DNA of 64,000 nucleotides from Larix kaempferi. Its lineage: Eukaryota; Streptophyta; Pinopsida; Pinales; Pinaceae. This document shows, piece by piece, positions 11,707-21,197 of the stretch. The stretch is taken from the NCBI GenBank assembly GCA_027924585.1, contig BSBM01002086.1:186001-250000 (forward strand), given 5' to 3'. How positions within the stretch are numbered: the first letter of the stretch is position 1; each line of letters begins with the position of its first letter. The notes under the pieces are model-generated. The model worked only from the letters and a program-made list of their open reading frames with translations, did no database searches and was not told the DNA's origin. The position numbers were made by a program, and so were the translations under genes.

Positions 11707-12669
11707 CTATACTTTTTTTGGGTCGACGTGAATGCCTACAGAGTCAATTACATACCCCAAATATTTGATGTTGGTCATCGCAAAGGAGTACTTCTCCATG
11801 TTCAGATAAAGCCGATGTTGCTGGAGAGTGTCGAGAACTTGTCGAAGATGTCCGACATGTTCTTCCCATGATCGACTGAAAATTAGTATATCGTTGAGAT
11901 AGACAATAACCCATTTGTCGATGAAAGGTCGAAGAAGGTTATCCATATGTTGCATGAAGGTCACAGGTGCGTTGGTTAAGCCGAAAGGCATGACTAACCA
12001 TTCAAACAATCCTTCCTTGGTTTTGAAAGCAATTTCCCACACATTTGAGGGCTCGATTGGAATCTGATGGTATCCCGACTTGAGGTCAAGCTTAGTAAAG
12101 AATTTAGCACCTTTCAGACAGTTGATGAGATCGTCTATCCGTGGAAAAGGGTACCGATTCTTCATCGATATCTTGTTGAGATCTATGTAGTCGATGCACA
12201 TGCACAAAGTGCCGTCTTTCTTCGGAACTAGGATGACTGGGATTCCACAAGGAGAGGAGTTGGGTCGGATATGACCTTTGTCAATTAATTCTTGGATCTG
12301 TCTACGAATCTCTTCATTTTCGAGAATGGATCTTCTGTAAACAGATGCGTTATGAAAAGAAGAACCAGGAACAAGTTCAATAGAGTGTTTTACCCGACAA
12401 TGTTGAGGTACTTCGTCTAGAGCTTGAAAGAGGTTCTTGTAATCATCGAGAATATGATCGACTTGATGCTTCTGTCGAGAACTGCATTGGTCGGTAACTC
12501 GACTCGTTGTTGTAGTCTTCTTAGAATGTTGTGGCTTGATCATGATTAATGCGAACTTCAGAGCATGATTGATGAGTTTCTTTGTCTGTTTGGCAGATAT
12601 CAGTACAACTATTAGTGTAGGTTGACGCTCTGGTATGCTGAACCATTGATTTTGGATTTTGACAATCAC
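11707..12669 (-). pseudogene. Element C reverse transcriptase with YLND active site
   Basis: A 320-codon open block covers the protease-RT linker and the RT fingers and palm. Motifs include HSIELVPGSSFHNASVYRR, SSPCGIPVILVPKKDGT, KLDLKSGYHQI (first catalytic Asp) and MPFGLTNAPVTFMQHMD. The normally invariant YxDD motif reads VIVYLNDILIFS (about 11900), so the first Asp of the pair is Asn. The change is G to A on the coding strand. The enzyme encoded here would be inactive. Family membership is clear from motif order; inactivity follows from the known requirement for both Asp residues. Confidence 0.92.
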
Positions 12670-13052
12670 CTTATGAGGCTGTGACTAATAAATTCTGTGC
12701 CTATCCCAGAGGTAAGGTTTCCCAAATAGGGCATTGACTACAGAGAGTGGTGCCACGTCGCAGAGTACTTCATCTTCAAAAGTTTTTATGAAGGATGCGA
12801 TTTTGCATTGTCGAGTGATCTGAAGTTCTTGTCCATCCTTCATCCAACCGATGTTGTAAGGCTAAGGATGCGGAGTGGTGACAAGACCTAGTTTCTTCAT
12901 GAGATCTTCAGAAACAAATTTCTTCTTGCTCCCATTGTCCACAATCAGATGCAATGGGTTGCTCTAGACCCATATCTGTGTATGGAACAGGATCTCTCCT
13001 TCCTCCTCATCGACGATAGTCGAGGCTGCTGGAGTGGTTGAGGTCAAAAGGG
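12670..13052 (-). pseudogene. Element C protease region
   Basis: The frame shared with the RT continues upstream through LHLIVDNGSKKKFVSEDLMKK (about 12950) and APLSVVNALFGKPYLWDRHR (about 12730). This is the typical layout of the gypsy aspartic protease-like region: an IVDxGS active-site loop and a later GKPYLWD motif. Here the loop reads VDNGS rather than D-S/T-G, and stops are present after GEILFHTQIWV and near 12860. Confidence 0.7.
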
Positions 13053-14038
13053 TCATTGCGTCTGGTTCAGATTCTTCCACCGTCTTGTTGAACGCGTCGG
13101 AGGTCGACACTTTTTCCAAAAATGTCTTCCGAGCTTTGCATTCAAACGTATCATGCCAAGATGAGTGGTGGTAATCGCACCATTTTTCGGTCGGTGGTTG
13201 TTCGTTAGGTTCCCTCTTGTGAAAAGGATTTTTCTCGTGGTCTGTCTTTGGTGATGTCGGCTGAGAAGATTTCGACTTGTTGAAGTCAGTTGGTGCCTTC
13301 TTGTCAGGTGGTCGTCCTGATGTCGACTTTGTCGTGAAACGTGCTTTTCCTTTCTTCTTGTTTTCCACTTTGTTGGTGTAGTGGAAACATCCGCAAGCGT
13401 ATTGGCAGTCATAAATTCCATCTCCTGCTGAATGTACTGGGACAATCCGTTAACGTATTTCAGAACAAGCAATTTCTCTTCTTCTTGGACGCCAAGTCTA
13501 GCCATGAGTCGATAGAACTCGTCGATGTAACTCTGTACTGATTGGTCTTTCCATTGCCTTAGCTGCTGCCACTTCTTATACTGTTGCTTGAGGTATTTAG
13601 GCGGGTAAAATTCCTTTCGGATGTGTTTGATGAATTTATCCCATGTGTCGATGGGGTCTCCGCTTTTCTCCATCTTTGTCAAGAGGTTCTCCCACCAGCA
13701 GTGCACGGAGGTTGACATCTTTAAGGATGCAATGGTAATCTTTTCAGCTTCTGAGAGTTGATTTACAGCGTAATAGGATTCCAATTGTAGTACCCAATTT
13801 TCAACGTATTCCGCATCAATCTTACCTTCAATATTTGGTATCTCCATATTCATTTGCACTTTGAAGGGTTGATTTTATCGTAGTGAGTTCTCATCGAAGA
13901 TCCTCCGGATGTCGAAGTTAATCGCATGAGAATCTCATTGAACTGGGTGAACATTTCAATTTGTTGTTGAGCCAGGGCTTGCTCAATAAGTTGTGTTGTC
14001 TTGTCGGTTGCATGTCTATCGTCTTTTTCTTCTGTCAT
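13053..14038 (-). pseudogene. Element C gag
   Basis: The start is taken at 14038 (MTEEKDDRHATDKTT), 129 bp from the primer binding site. The capsid-like region contains EIPNIEGKIDAEYVENWVLQL, a WWENLL motif and WDKFIKHIRKEFYPP, matching the retrotransposon gag domain. The nucleocapsid end has an imperfect knuckle (WCDYHHSSWHDTFECKAR). The frame changes between 14038 and 13859 and again near 13370, so two indels break the gene. Gag coats the RNA and forms the particle in which reverse transcription occurs. Confidence 0.85.
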
Positions 14039-14166
14039 CTATGGAGGCAGCGTCTGCTTGTATTGTTGATATTGTGAACGATTTTGAACCAGCATAAGTC
14101 AGGTAACTTCGAGAGAAGTGTATACGTAGAACTTAAGCACAAAAATGAGTGCTTTGATTTGAGTCT

Positions 14167-14178
14167 GCTCTGATACCA
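14167..14178 (-). promoter_or_regulatory. Element C primer binding site (iMet tRNA)
   Basis: The minus strand reads TGGTATCAGAGC directly next to the LTR. This is the classic match to the 3' end of plant initiator methionine tRNA. Confidence 0.93.
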
Positions 14179-14179
14179 A

Positions 14180-14748
14180 TGATATGGGTCATGTCCAGGA
14201 AGCACGAGGGGGACAACAGTTCAACCGAATGAGTCGGCCCTGTTTTGGCGGAAGATCAATAAATAGAATGAGCAAAATCAGGATTACACTACATAGATAA
14301 ACACAATATGCAAAGAAAATATGTAGGAACGCGAACTAAAATTCTCTATTAGATATAAACAGATATATTCATGTATTGATTGATGTATGTTACAATATTA
14401 TACATGCTTATATAGATTTATGAGATACTTGGGTTCCTGCCCCTTACGTTTAGTTACAAAGAAGAAGTTAGAACGGTTCAACAGTTCAACCATTATAGTC
14501 GACTGGAAGATAGAGAGAAAGGATGTCGAAGTTCGACAGTCGCTGGTCGCATGTCGACGCTACTTGTCGATGTCGCGAACTGTTATGTTGTTGAACATGT
14601 CGAAGGTGCGAATGTGTCGAGGTGTGTCGAAGTCGAGATTCGTCAGAGTTGTGTCGAATTTGGAACCTGTCGGACTGGAAACTTGTCGAGTTAAAGTCAT
14701 GTCGAAGTTGCATCAACGTCGACAACTTTCCAACTGTGATGCGGATCA
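14180..14748 (-). mobile_element. 5' LTR of element C
   Basis: It pairs with 8989-9574 (TGATATGGGTCATGTCCAGG at the inner end, GATGCGGATCA at the outer end). A minus-strand TATATAA is at 14408-14414, in the position expected for the promoter. Outside it lies the target duplication CCAAG at 14749-14753. Confidence 0.92.
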
Positions 14749-14753
14749 CCAAG

Positions 14754-15159
14754 CTTCATTTCATATGCCTACTCTTCTTCTTCGCCCAATTAAATTCCTG
14801 GCTACTAATAGGAAAAGGTTCACCGGAGGGATTGGAAGAATCAGGATCAAGTGACACCGGCAGATGAAATGAAGGTTCAAGTCCTAAATATGGTGGGAGA
14901 CTCGACTCAATGGGAGAGGAATATTTTTCATTTTTTAACGAGCTTGACATAGAAAGGGAACTATGCTCGTAATAGGTTTCATTTTTACACAAGCTTGAAA
15001 CTGAAATTAAACTATGCTTGTGATTGGTTCCGACCAACATGATATCCAGAGGTTGGTAGTGTGGCCCCATCATAAGAAGCTATTGGTCGTAACTCTGGCA
15101 TGATATCTAGAGGATGGAAACATTCCCCTCTAAGCTTCTTCCATGATGGGAAGAAATTT
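14754..15159 (-). mobile_element. Element D noncoding region next to protease, with two covarying hairpins
   Basis: This resumes element D after C. Two adjacent units read AACGAGC...GCTCGT (about 14936-14971) and ACAAGC...GCTTGT (about 14986-15021), with loops of similar length and sequence. The stem pairing is kept although one base pair differs (G-C to A-T). No open frame with family similarity is seen, although element A has its membrane-like tail between protease and hairpins. Confidence 0.7.
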
Positions 15160-15705
15160 TCAGGTCTCTAATGACTCAACTCCGGCGTGATGTCCAGAGT
15201 CAAGAGACACGGATGACGATGGGGGAGGAAGCACTAGTACATGCAGAACATTCAAGGAACTCTGGTGCCCGAAAGTCATACAATGATTAGGTGTAACAAA
15301 GGAAAGTTGATCAACGGTCATTGTGTTTCCATGATGAGGAAAATACATCACTCGAAACAGTGTGGACACTACAACTTTCATGGCATAGACATAATCTTGC
15401 CCAAGAAGTAGATTAAAATCTAAGGGACCTTGGACTACCATAACATCAATGCAAACAGTTTTCCCTCCTAAGGTAATAGGTAACTAAGGAAGGATCCCTA
15501 AAGTTCCATTAGGCCTTCTATTAAAATCTGATATCTTATCAGTGGCTGGAACAAGCTAAGGAGATCCTATAGCTTTCCAAGTAGTTGAGGATAAAATACT
15601 AACAGACGCTCCTTCATCAACAATAGTGCGAAGTACATTCCTACCGGTAACTTCTACAGATATCTAGAAAGGAACACCCGAAGGAAGATGATTTTCTGTT
15701 AGACT
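15160..15705 (-). pseudogene. Element D retropepsin-like protease with DEG active site
   Basis: Minus-strand translation shows TIVDEGASVSILS at about 15640-15600, where retropepsins have D-T/S-G. LGGKTVCIDVMVVQGP and DFNLLLGQDYVYAM follow; the latter matches the second conserved retropepsin motif. At least two stops interrupt the frame (about 15665 and 15485). The same DEG form occurs in element A, so it belongs to the family and is not a chance mutation here. Whether such a protein cleaves anything is unknown. Confidence 0.75.
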
Positions 15706-16827
15706 ATTCCAATCAAAGGAAATGACCTCAGTACTTGGAGGGGATCCCATGGAAATGGAAAGGATTTCCCTTTGTCCAGAACAATCTGAACTGACAAAGA
15801 AAACATCATTGGTTTTCAGTTCGCTCTCAACTGGAAGAGTAGGATTTGACGAATATTTTGACATGACGACTACTTCAATCTCGGAATTCTCCAATGAAAG
15901 ATAGGGATCGAGTGGAAATTACGTTGACTCAATTAATTCAAATTCACTCTCCAAAGGAAAAGCGGGATGAACTACTTGTTCTCCACTCTTTGAGGAAAGA
16001 GTGGAATCGACTAAGGATAGAGCCGGATCGACTACTTTACCAACCAATGAGGGGTCAAGGGACAACTTACGATATTCGGTTGGAAGATAATTACGGGATA
16101 CAATAATGTCTTCCAACAATTGTGAAGCTTCATCCATGTGAGTACAAAGGTAAGTAAGGTGCATGTCTTTGCATAACAAACAAGGATGTTTGACTTTACC
16201 TTTCCAAACCTTAACCATAGAGTCAATGGTCGATGGGGTATCATCAGTATGATGGCCATAGGCTGATGATGAAGGTCGTTTGGATTTCTTAGACCACTAT
16301 TCTAATACTCTGGAAAGACCAGGACAATCCTTAAGAAGGTGATCCCCCCTACAAATCCTGGAAGGAAACTTGGGTTTTTTAGGTGCTTGACTAGAAAGAG
16401 CATCGGTAGGGGTAGCCGGTTGATGTTGGGTCTCTTTATTATTCTTCTTATTCTTAACCTTCCTTTTCTTCTTCTTCTTATCCTCCTAATTACTAGCACC
16501 GCCATTTTTATCAAGTGAGGAAGAAGATACATAAGACGAAGAAGACGAAGGATTAATTTGGGATTGATACTCTCATGATGGAGATTTAACATTTGAAGCA
16601 TTAGGTGCATTCAGGATCTACGGATTGGAGAATAAGCACACTGGTAATCCTATAGACAATCTGGGAAGATTCAAAGTAGCAATAAAGGGAGGACCAATAT
16701 CTCCAAGTGGAGGAAAACCAAAAGGAACCCCTTGCAAAGGGGTCTCTTGATTGGTAGTCCCAGAAGGATCTTGGGTGCATGGAGATGGTGGGCGACTAAT
16801 TATAGGTGTGAATGGTTCGGGACTCAT
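15706..16827 (-). pseudogene. Element D gag-like protein with a short zinc knuckle
   Basis: The likely start is 16827 (MSPEPFTPIISRPPSP). The N-terminus aligns with element A around the shared motif ATLNLPRLSIGLPVCLFSNP. A single knuckle reads CLLCKDMHLTYLC at about 16185, with CX2CX3HX4C spacing. A lysine/arginine-rich low-complexity segment lies at 16400-16500. Frame changes are needed at about 16610 and 16260 and there are several stops. No capsid domain of the usual gag type is visible. Confidence 0.65.
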
Positions 16828-17457
16828 CCCTTGTTGGATCTAGGATTTATTTGGATCTTACATGGAACAAGACTAATTGATGTGAATGAAGTCTCGCGAA
16901 AAAAGAGCTCAAAAACCCTCAGGAAATCGAGCGTGCAAAAGGGGAGCTAAAAGAAAAAAGAGGCACATACGCCAAAAAGAAAGCTCAACAAAATTTACTA
17001 GGACCGATGCCACAACAAGTGAGCTATAAAAAAAGGCCAGAAAACCAACAAGCAACACTAAACATAAAAATACCCTCTACAAGGTATAAGAGCAAGCAAT
17101 TATCCTATCTAAGATTCGGAGACCTCAACAGATTGTATCCTCCGCAAGGTGATGAAATCCAAGTCGGAAAATATGAAATGAGAGACCAATAAAGATGAAT
17201 TGATATCCCTCTATCGAAAGGGATCCTAGGTAAAAGATCCCTAGAAGGATGGTCACTAGGATACCTCATTCATGACACGTCTGGGAAGGTTTACTAGAGA
17301 TTCTATCTTTTGGCCGTTGTACAACTAGTATGGAAGCCAAAAAATACAAGGAAGACAATGGATTAATGTCCTTAGGCGCTAAGCGGAGTGCGGTATTTCA
17401 CAAAGTCTATCCGGAACCAATCCTCGTTGCTTACCCCCGTGGGATGGGAGGCCTCCT
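16828..17457 (-). mobile_element. Element D leader, part left of copia insertion
   Basis: This noncoding stretch is the upstream leader of D, adjacent to the gag start. It holds no supported gene. It continues at 49867 after the copia element. Its last five bases (CTCCT, 17453-17457) are the left target duplication of element G. Confidence 0.7.
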
Positions 17458-17948
17458 TGTTGGAATATTTTATATTCCTTGGAAGGTAATAATGTCTTTT
17501 TATTATGTCGGAAGATATCCACAATCTTATGTAAAAGAGTAATACATTTATCCCATATTCATTATGGTAAAATATACTCTTGATATTCATTTTATATAAA
17601 GAGATGTTATTATGGAGAATTATATTATCCCACATGTAATATGTGAGAGTAATTCCTCTGCATCTCTTAGTATATAATAGAGTCCAGGGAGTCACATCAC
17701 TCATCATTATCTATACTTTCACAAGTATTGCTATATTGTATTGGGGTTATTGGCATTGCTCTCTGTAAGCTTGAGGGTGATATTCTGGAGATAATAGAAG
17801 ACTACCTTCCCGTGGACGTAGCCCAATTGGATGAACCATGTATATCTGGTGTACTCTTGTCTCTTGTTCTCTTTTTGTACTTATTGTTGATATATTATTG
17901 TTTTGCATAGATAAGTAAGCTATTTTAGTTAGATCCATATCTCTGACA
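17458..17948 (+). mobile_element. 5' LTR of element G
   Basis: It starts TGTTGGAATATT and ends CTCTGACA. Candidate TATA boxes are TTATATAAA (about 17592-17600) and TATATAATAG (17671-17680). It is preceded by CTCCT. Confidence 0.92.
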
Positions 17949-17960
17949 TGGTATCAGAGC
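17949..17960 (+). promoter_or_regulatory. Element G primer binding site (iMet tRNA)
   Basis: TGGTATCAGAGC follows the 5' LTR with no gap. Confidence 0.95.
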
Positions 17961-19372
17961 TTGTTGCTATGATCTAGCACCTTCTATTGCTTTCAAAACA
18001 ATATTTTATCATTTGGGCATTGTTTATTTCTTGTAGATTTGCTTTCTATCTGGTAGCCATTAGGATTCTCTTCAGATCTTGGCATGTTTCTGCAGTTTTT
18101 TGTCCAACCCTAACCTTGTTGTAAATATTTCTTTTGCAGAAATTTTTCAAGGGTTTCTTGAAGTTATTTTTGTAGATCTGGTTCTCCTCAAGGAGATCTA
18201 TCTTCCGGTTGTCAAAAAGGAATTTTTCGTCCAAGTTTGGTGGACTTTGTGCAGGTTTCCATCTTCGACAGATTCAACACTATTTTTGGCCTTAAACTGG
18301 ACACTCACGGCTTTTCTTCGCAGAACCCGTAGGTAACCACGACTGTTCTTACTGCGAACCCGTGAATACTCTGCAGACTCGCGGCATCCCAGTGCACAGA
18401 CCCGTGTATGCTTTGGCATACCCACGACTATTCCACTGTCGACCCCGTGTTTACTTCAGCTTATTTGCGACCCTTCCTATGCTGAACTCACGCATGCTTC
18501 GGCAGAACCGCGACTTTACAATATAGAGACCCGCGAGTAGCTGCGACTCCATTACACTACAACCCGTGAGTAACCACGACCCCTGCCGTGCAGAACCCAC
18601 GAGTATTTGTGTTTGTTCATGATTCCACTGTGGAAAAACTCGCGAGTGGCTTTCCTTGCCACTTTTTTCAAAAGGGTTGTAAGTAAAAATTTCTCTTTCC
18701 TTTACTGTTTTTCTAACTGTGTTTTTTGCAGATTCAAATCACTACGGTAAAGTATTTAAGTTTTATGTTATTCTTCTTTTTGCATTTAGGTTTTGCTTCT
18801 GTCATGTTTAAGAGATTATTTCTTGTTCTTGGTATATATTTGTCTCCAATTTCTATATGGAAGCATCGGCATTTTTTAAGGGCATGGATCTCTAGTATTT
18901 TGTCATGATGATAGCTATAAACCATCTAATGCTTAATATTTTTAACAAGATACTTAATAACTAATTTGTTATTTTTTATCATATTTAATCATGTTGATTT
19001 CTAATCATGTGATGTTTATAAAAGCAATTTTATAAGAACAATCTCATATGTGTAAATCTTGGGCTCACTATTTATGTTGTGGCTGACACTTAATGTGTAA
19101 AAGTAACTTTATTTTCTTTAATTTTCAAGTTAATATTTTATTTGATCATATCATGTTTCCATCTTTTATATGATGTTTGCTAACCTTTGGTGTATAATCA
19201 TTTTCATTTATGTGTGAGCAATGTTGTTTTTTATTATCTTTGTATGTTTTAATCTTGGAAGTTCTTGTGCAGATAAGTTATTTGTTTATGTTTCCAAAAC
19301 TAATGAAGCACCATCTTCTACTGTTAAAGTCATGATGTTCATCTGTATGATATCACTTTCGATCTATAGACC
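17961..19372 (+). mobile_element. Element G internal region, left part
   Basis: No gene is supported. From about 18305 to 18640 the composition changes sharply to CG-containing degenerate units built on ACCCGTGAGTA and CCACGAC, described separately. The rest is T-rich noncoding sequence. The last five bases before element B (19368-19372) are AGACC, the target duplication of B. Confidence 0.7.
18305..18640. repeat. Degenerate CG-containing tandem repeats in element G
   Basis: About nine units with a core like GCAGAACCCGTGAGTAACCA and CACGACT recur every 30-40 bases. Examples are at about 18321, 18352, 18400, 18525, 18558 and 18588. They are much richer in CpG than the surrounding AT-rich sequence. 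Confidence 0.6.
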
Positions 19373-20144
19373 TGTTGATGCCCCGAAGATCGCAGCATCA
19401 AGCAGAAAGGGATTCTCCTCGGTAGACTATCCCAATTAGATTGCCCACTGTTTGGTGTGGGGAATCCGTCCGGTTAATGGTTCCATCAACCGTTAGATTT
19501 AGAGATTTGCTTCAATTACACCGGTTATGGCCCGATCCACCATTATTTTTTATTTTAGGGTTTAAGATGATATGCAAGTGCCTAAGCTGACTTAATCTAA
19601 ATGCAGAACTTGAAACAAATCTGTGTCTAAAACTGAAATAAACCTAAACTATCCCTGCAAGGAGCAAAATTATAAGTATGAGTAATGTGTTGAAAGAAGC
19701 ATCTACAGATCAACACATAGCTATTAAACCATGAAGATACAACTATAGCAAAAGGCAAAAGATATTAGAAGATAGCTTCCAATTTACATACAACGCATTC
19801 TATTACTCATGTAGGAGAAAAAATCATTTACACAGAAGACAGCAAGATCATTCAATACATAGAAATAATTCAAGGAAGCAAAGAAAGATCTCACTGTAGA
19901 ATATGAAAGACACAAGAATAATCCAGCATGCATCCAACATCCATTCCCATGCAAAAGACGTCCTCTCCAGGCTCTTATTAGGCAAATTTCATTTTCTTGG
20001 AGCAAGTACAAGATAGCTCGTACAAGTTAAGAAAAATATTTTCCCTGCAAAAAGTCCTTAACACTATTCCCTAAGCCTCTATTTATATCTTTACAAAATT
20101 CCTCTTGGGCTGCCACCTGGCTCTTACACTTGTCCTTTCAAGAC
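19373..20144 (-). mobile_element. Left LTR of element B, distal part
   Basis: It matches 43041-43812 closely, beginning TGTTGATGCCCCGAAGATC against TATTGATGACCCGAAGATC. It is noncoding and corresponds to the LTR end downstream of the LTR ORF. It ends at the left boundary of element A. Confidence 0.9.
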
Positions 20145-21197
20145 TGTTGTGAGGAAAATACACTTATAGTTAAGGGGAGAAACTACCAACTTACGGTGAT
20201 AAAGATAGACTTACAAGCATTCTGCAAGTACAACAAATAAATGAAGAGATTATGGCTTAGAGATGTAGGCACCTTATTCAGAAGGTTGATCCTAGCTTTG
20301 CCTCCCTCGCTCTTCAATGCTTATCCAGTGTCGCAATGCCCAGACCTGCAAAACAACTTGATACCTTTCTCAAATACATTTGACTACACATATAAGACTG
20401 ATATTCATAATAGAAGAAGACATCAGATTATAAACAAACTGTAATCAAATCTGAGACACATTAATAGGTCATATTTGGAAAGAGAAGAACATCTGATCTT
20501 TATTGATGAATGAAAGCAAGTACATAAAGTTATACCTTCCTTCAAGCTTGGCACTTCACGAAACCTAGATTCAAGGTCTCCTGCTTCTGTTCTCCAAGGA
20601 TTCCAGCCTCTAATCAACTGTTCTAGGGTTTACCAAAAACTAAGCACAAGAGAGGGGGATGAGGGTCTCCATTCCTCCAGCATAAATTTTTTATAGGCTT
20701 GGTCCCCTCACATGACCCTTCTACCCTCCTTATATAGTCAGTGAGGAAGAGGAAAAGAAGTTATAACCGCTCAAGAGGTTTCCCAACCAACTTAACTTAC
20801 TCGAATATCAAGATTTTGACCAAAACAGGGGTGTACTCTACTCTACAGTAGACAAAGTAGCCTACGTATGGAGTTGAGAGCTACTTTAATGAAGCAAAGT
20901 AGGGTACACACGCTACTATCATGCCTGTGTACCAGCGCTCATGTTAAAAAATGGCCAAAAACAGGCTTTTCTACTCATTTTCAGGAGATGGTTTGGTCTG
21001 GAAAAATGTTCCTAAGGGTCATATACATCAAATGGGTCAAGAATGAGGTAATTTCAACCATTTTTAGTGTCCCAAATGACTCCTCCATCCACAAATGCCC
21101 TGTTGTGTGATTGAACTTGATCTCAAGAAGTGTTGTCATGCGACCAAGGGAAGCAAGTGTCGTCACGGATGGAGAGGTATCATTTCAAGCTATAACA
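20145..21197 (-). mobile_element. 3' LTR of element A
   Basis: It starts TGTTGTGAGGAAAAT and ends AGCTATAACA. A minus-strand TATA box (CTATATAAGG) lies at 20730-20737. The inner minus-strand sequence TTAGGGGGCATC is the polypurine tract (21198-21209). Confidence 0.92.

Larger units (their letters stand above)
8989..14748 (-). mobile_element. Element C: chromovirus-like Ty3/gypsy retrotransposon
   Basis: This is a complete element on the minus strand with LTRs of 586 and 569 bp. The 5-bp target duplication CCAAG is perfect (8984-8988 and 14749-14753). Order on the minus strand is 5' LTR, iMet-type primer binding site, gag, protease, RT, RNase H, integrase, chromodomain-like tail, polypurine tract, 3' LTR. 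The coding region is disabled by one frameshift, several stops and a YLND change in the RT active site. It is inserted in the noncoding part of element D. Confidence 0.93.

Noticed and set aside
8984-14753. Element C as part of the D coding region
   Set aside because: Perfect CCAAG duplication and complete LTRs show it is a separate insertion; D supplies no RT of its own.
20241-20444. Repeated 67-codon frame inside the A LTR (also at 63 and 28498)
   Set aside because: It recurs only because the LTR is repeated three times. It lies antisense to the LTR promoter and shows no protein-like conservation beyond that of the DNA.
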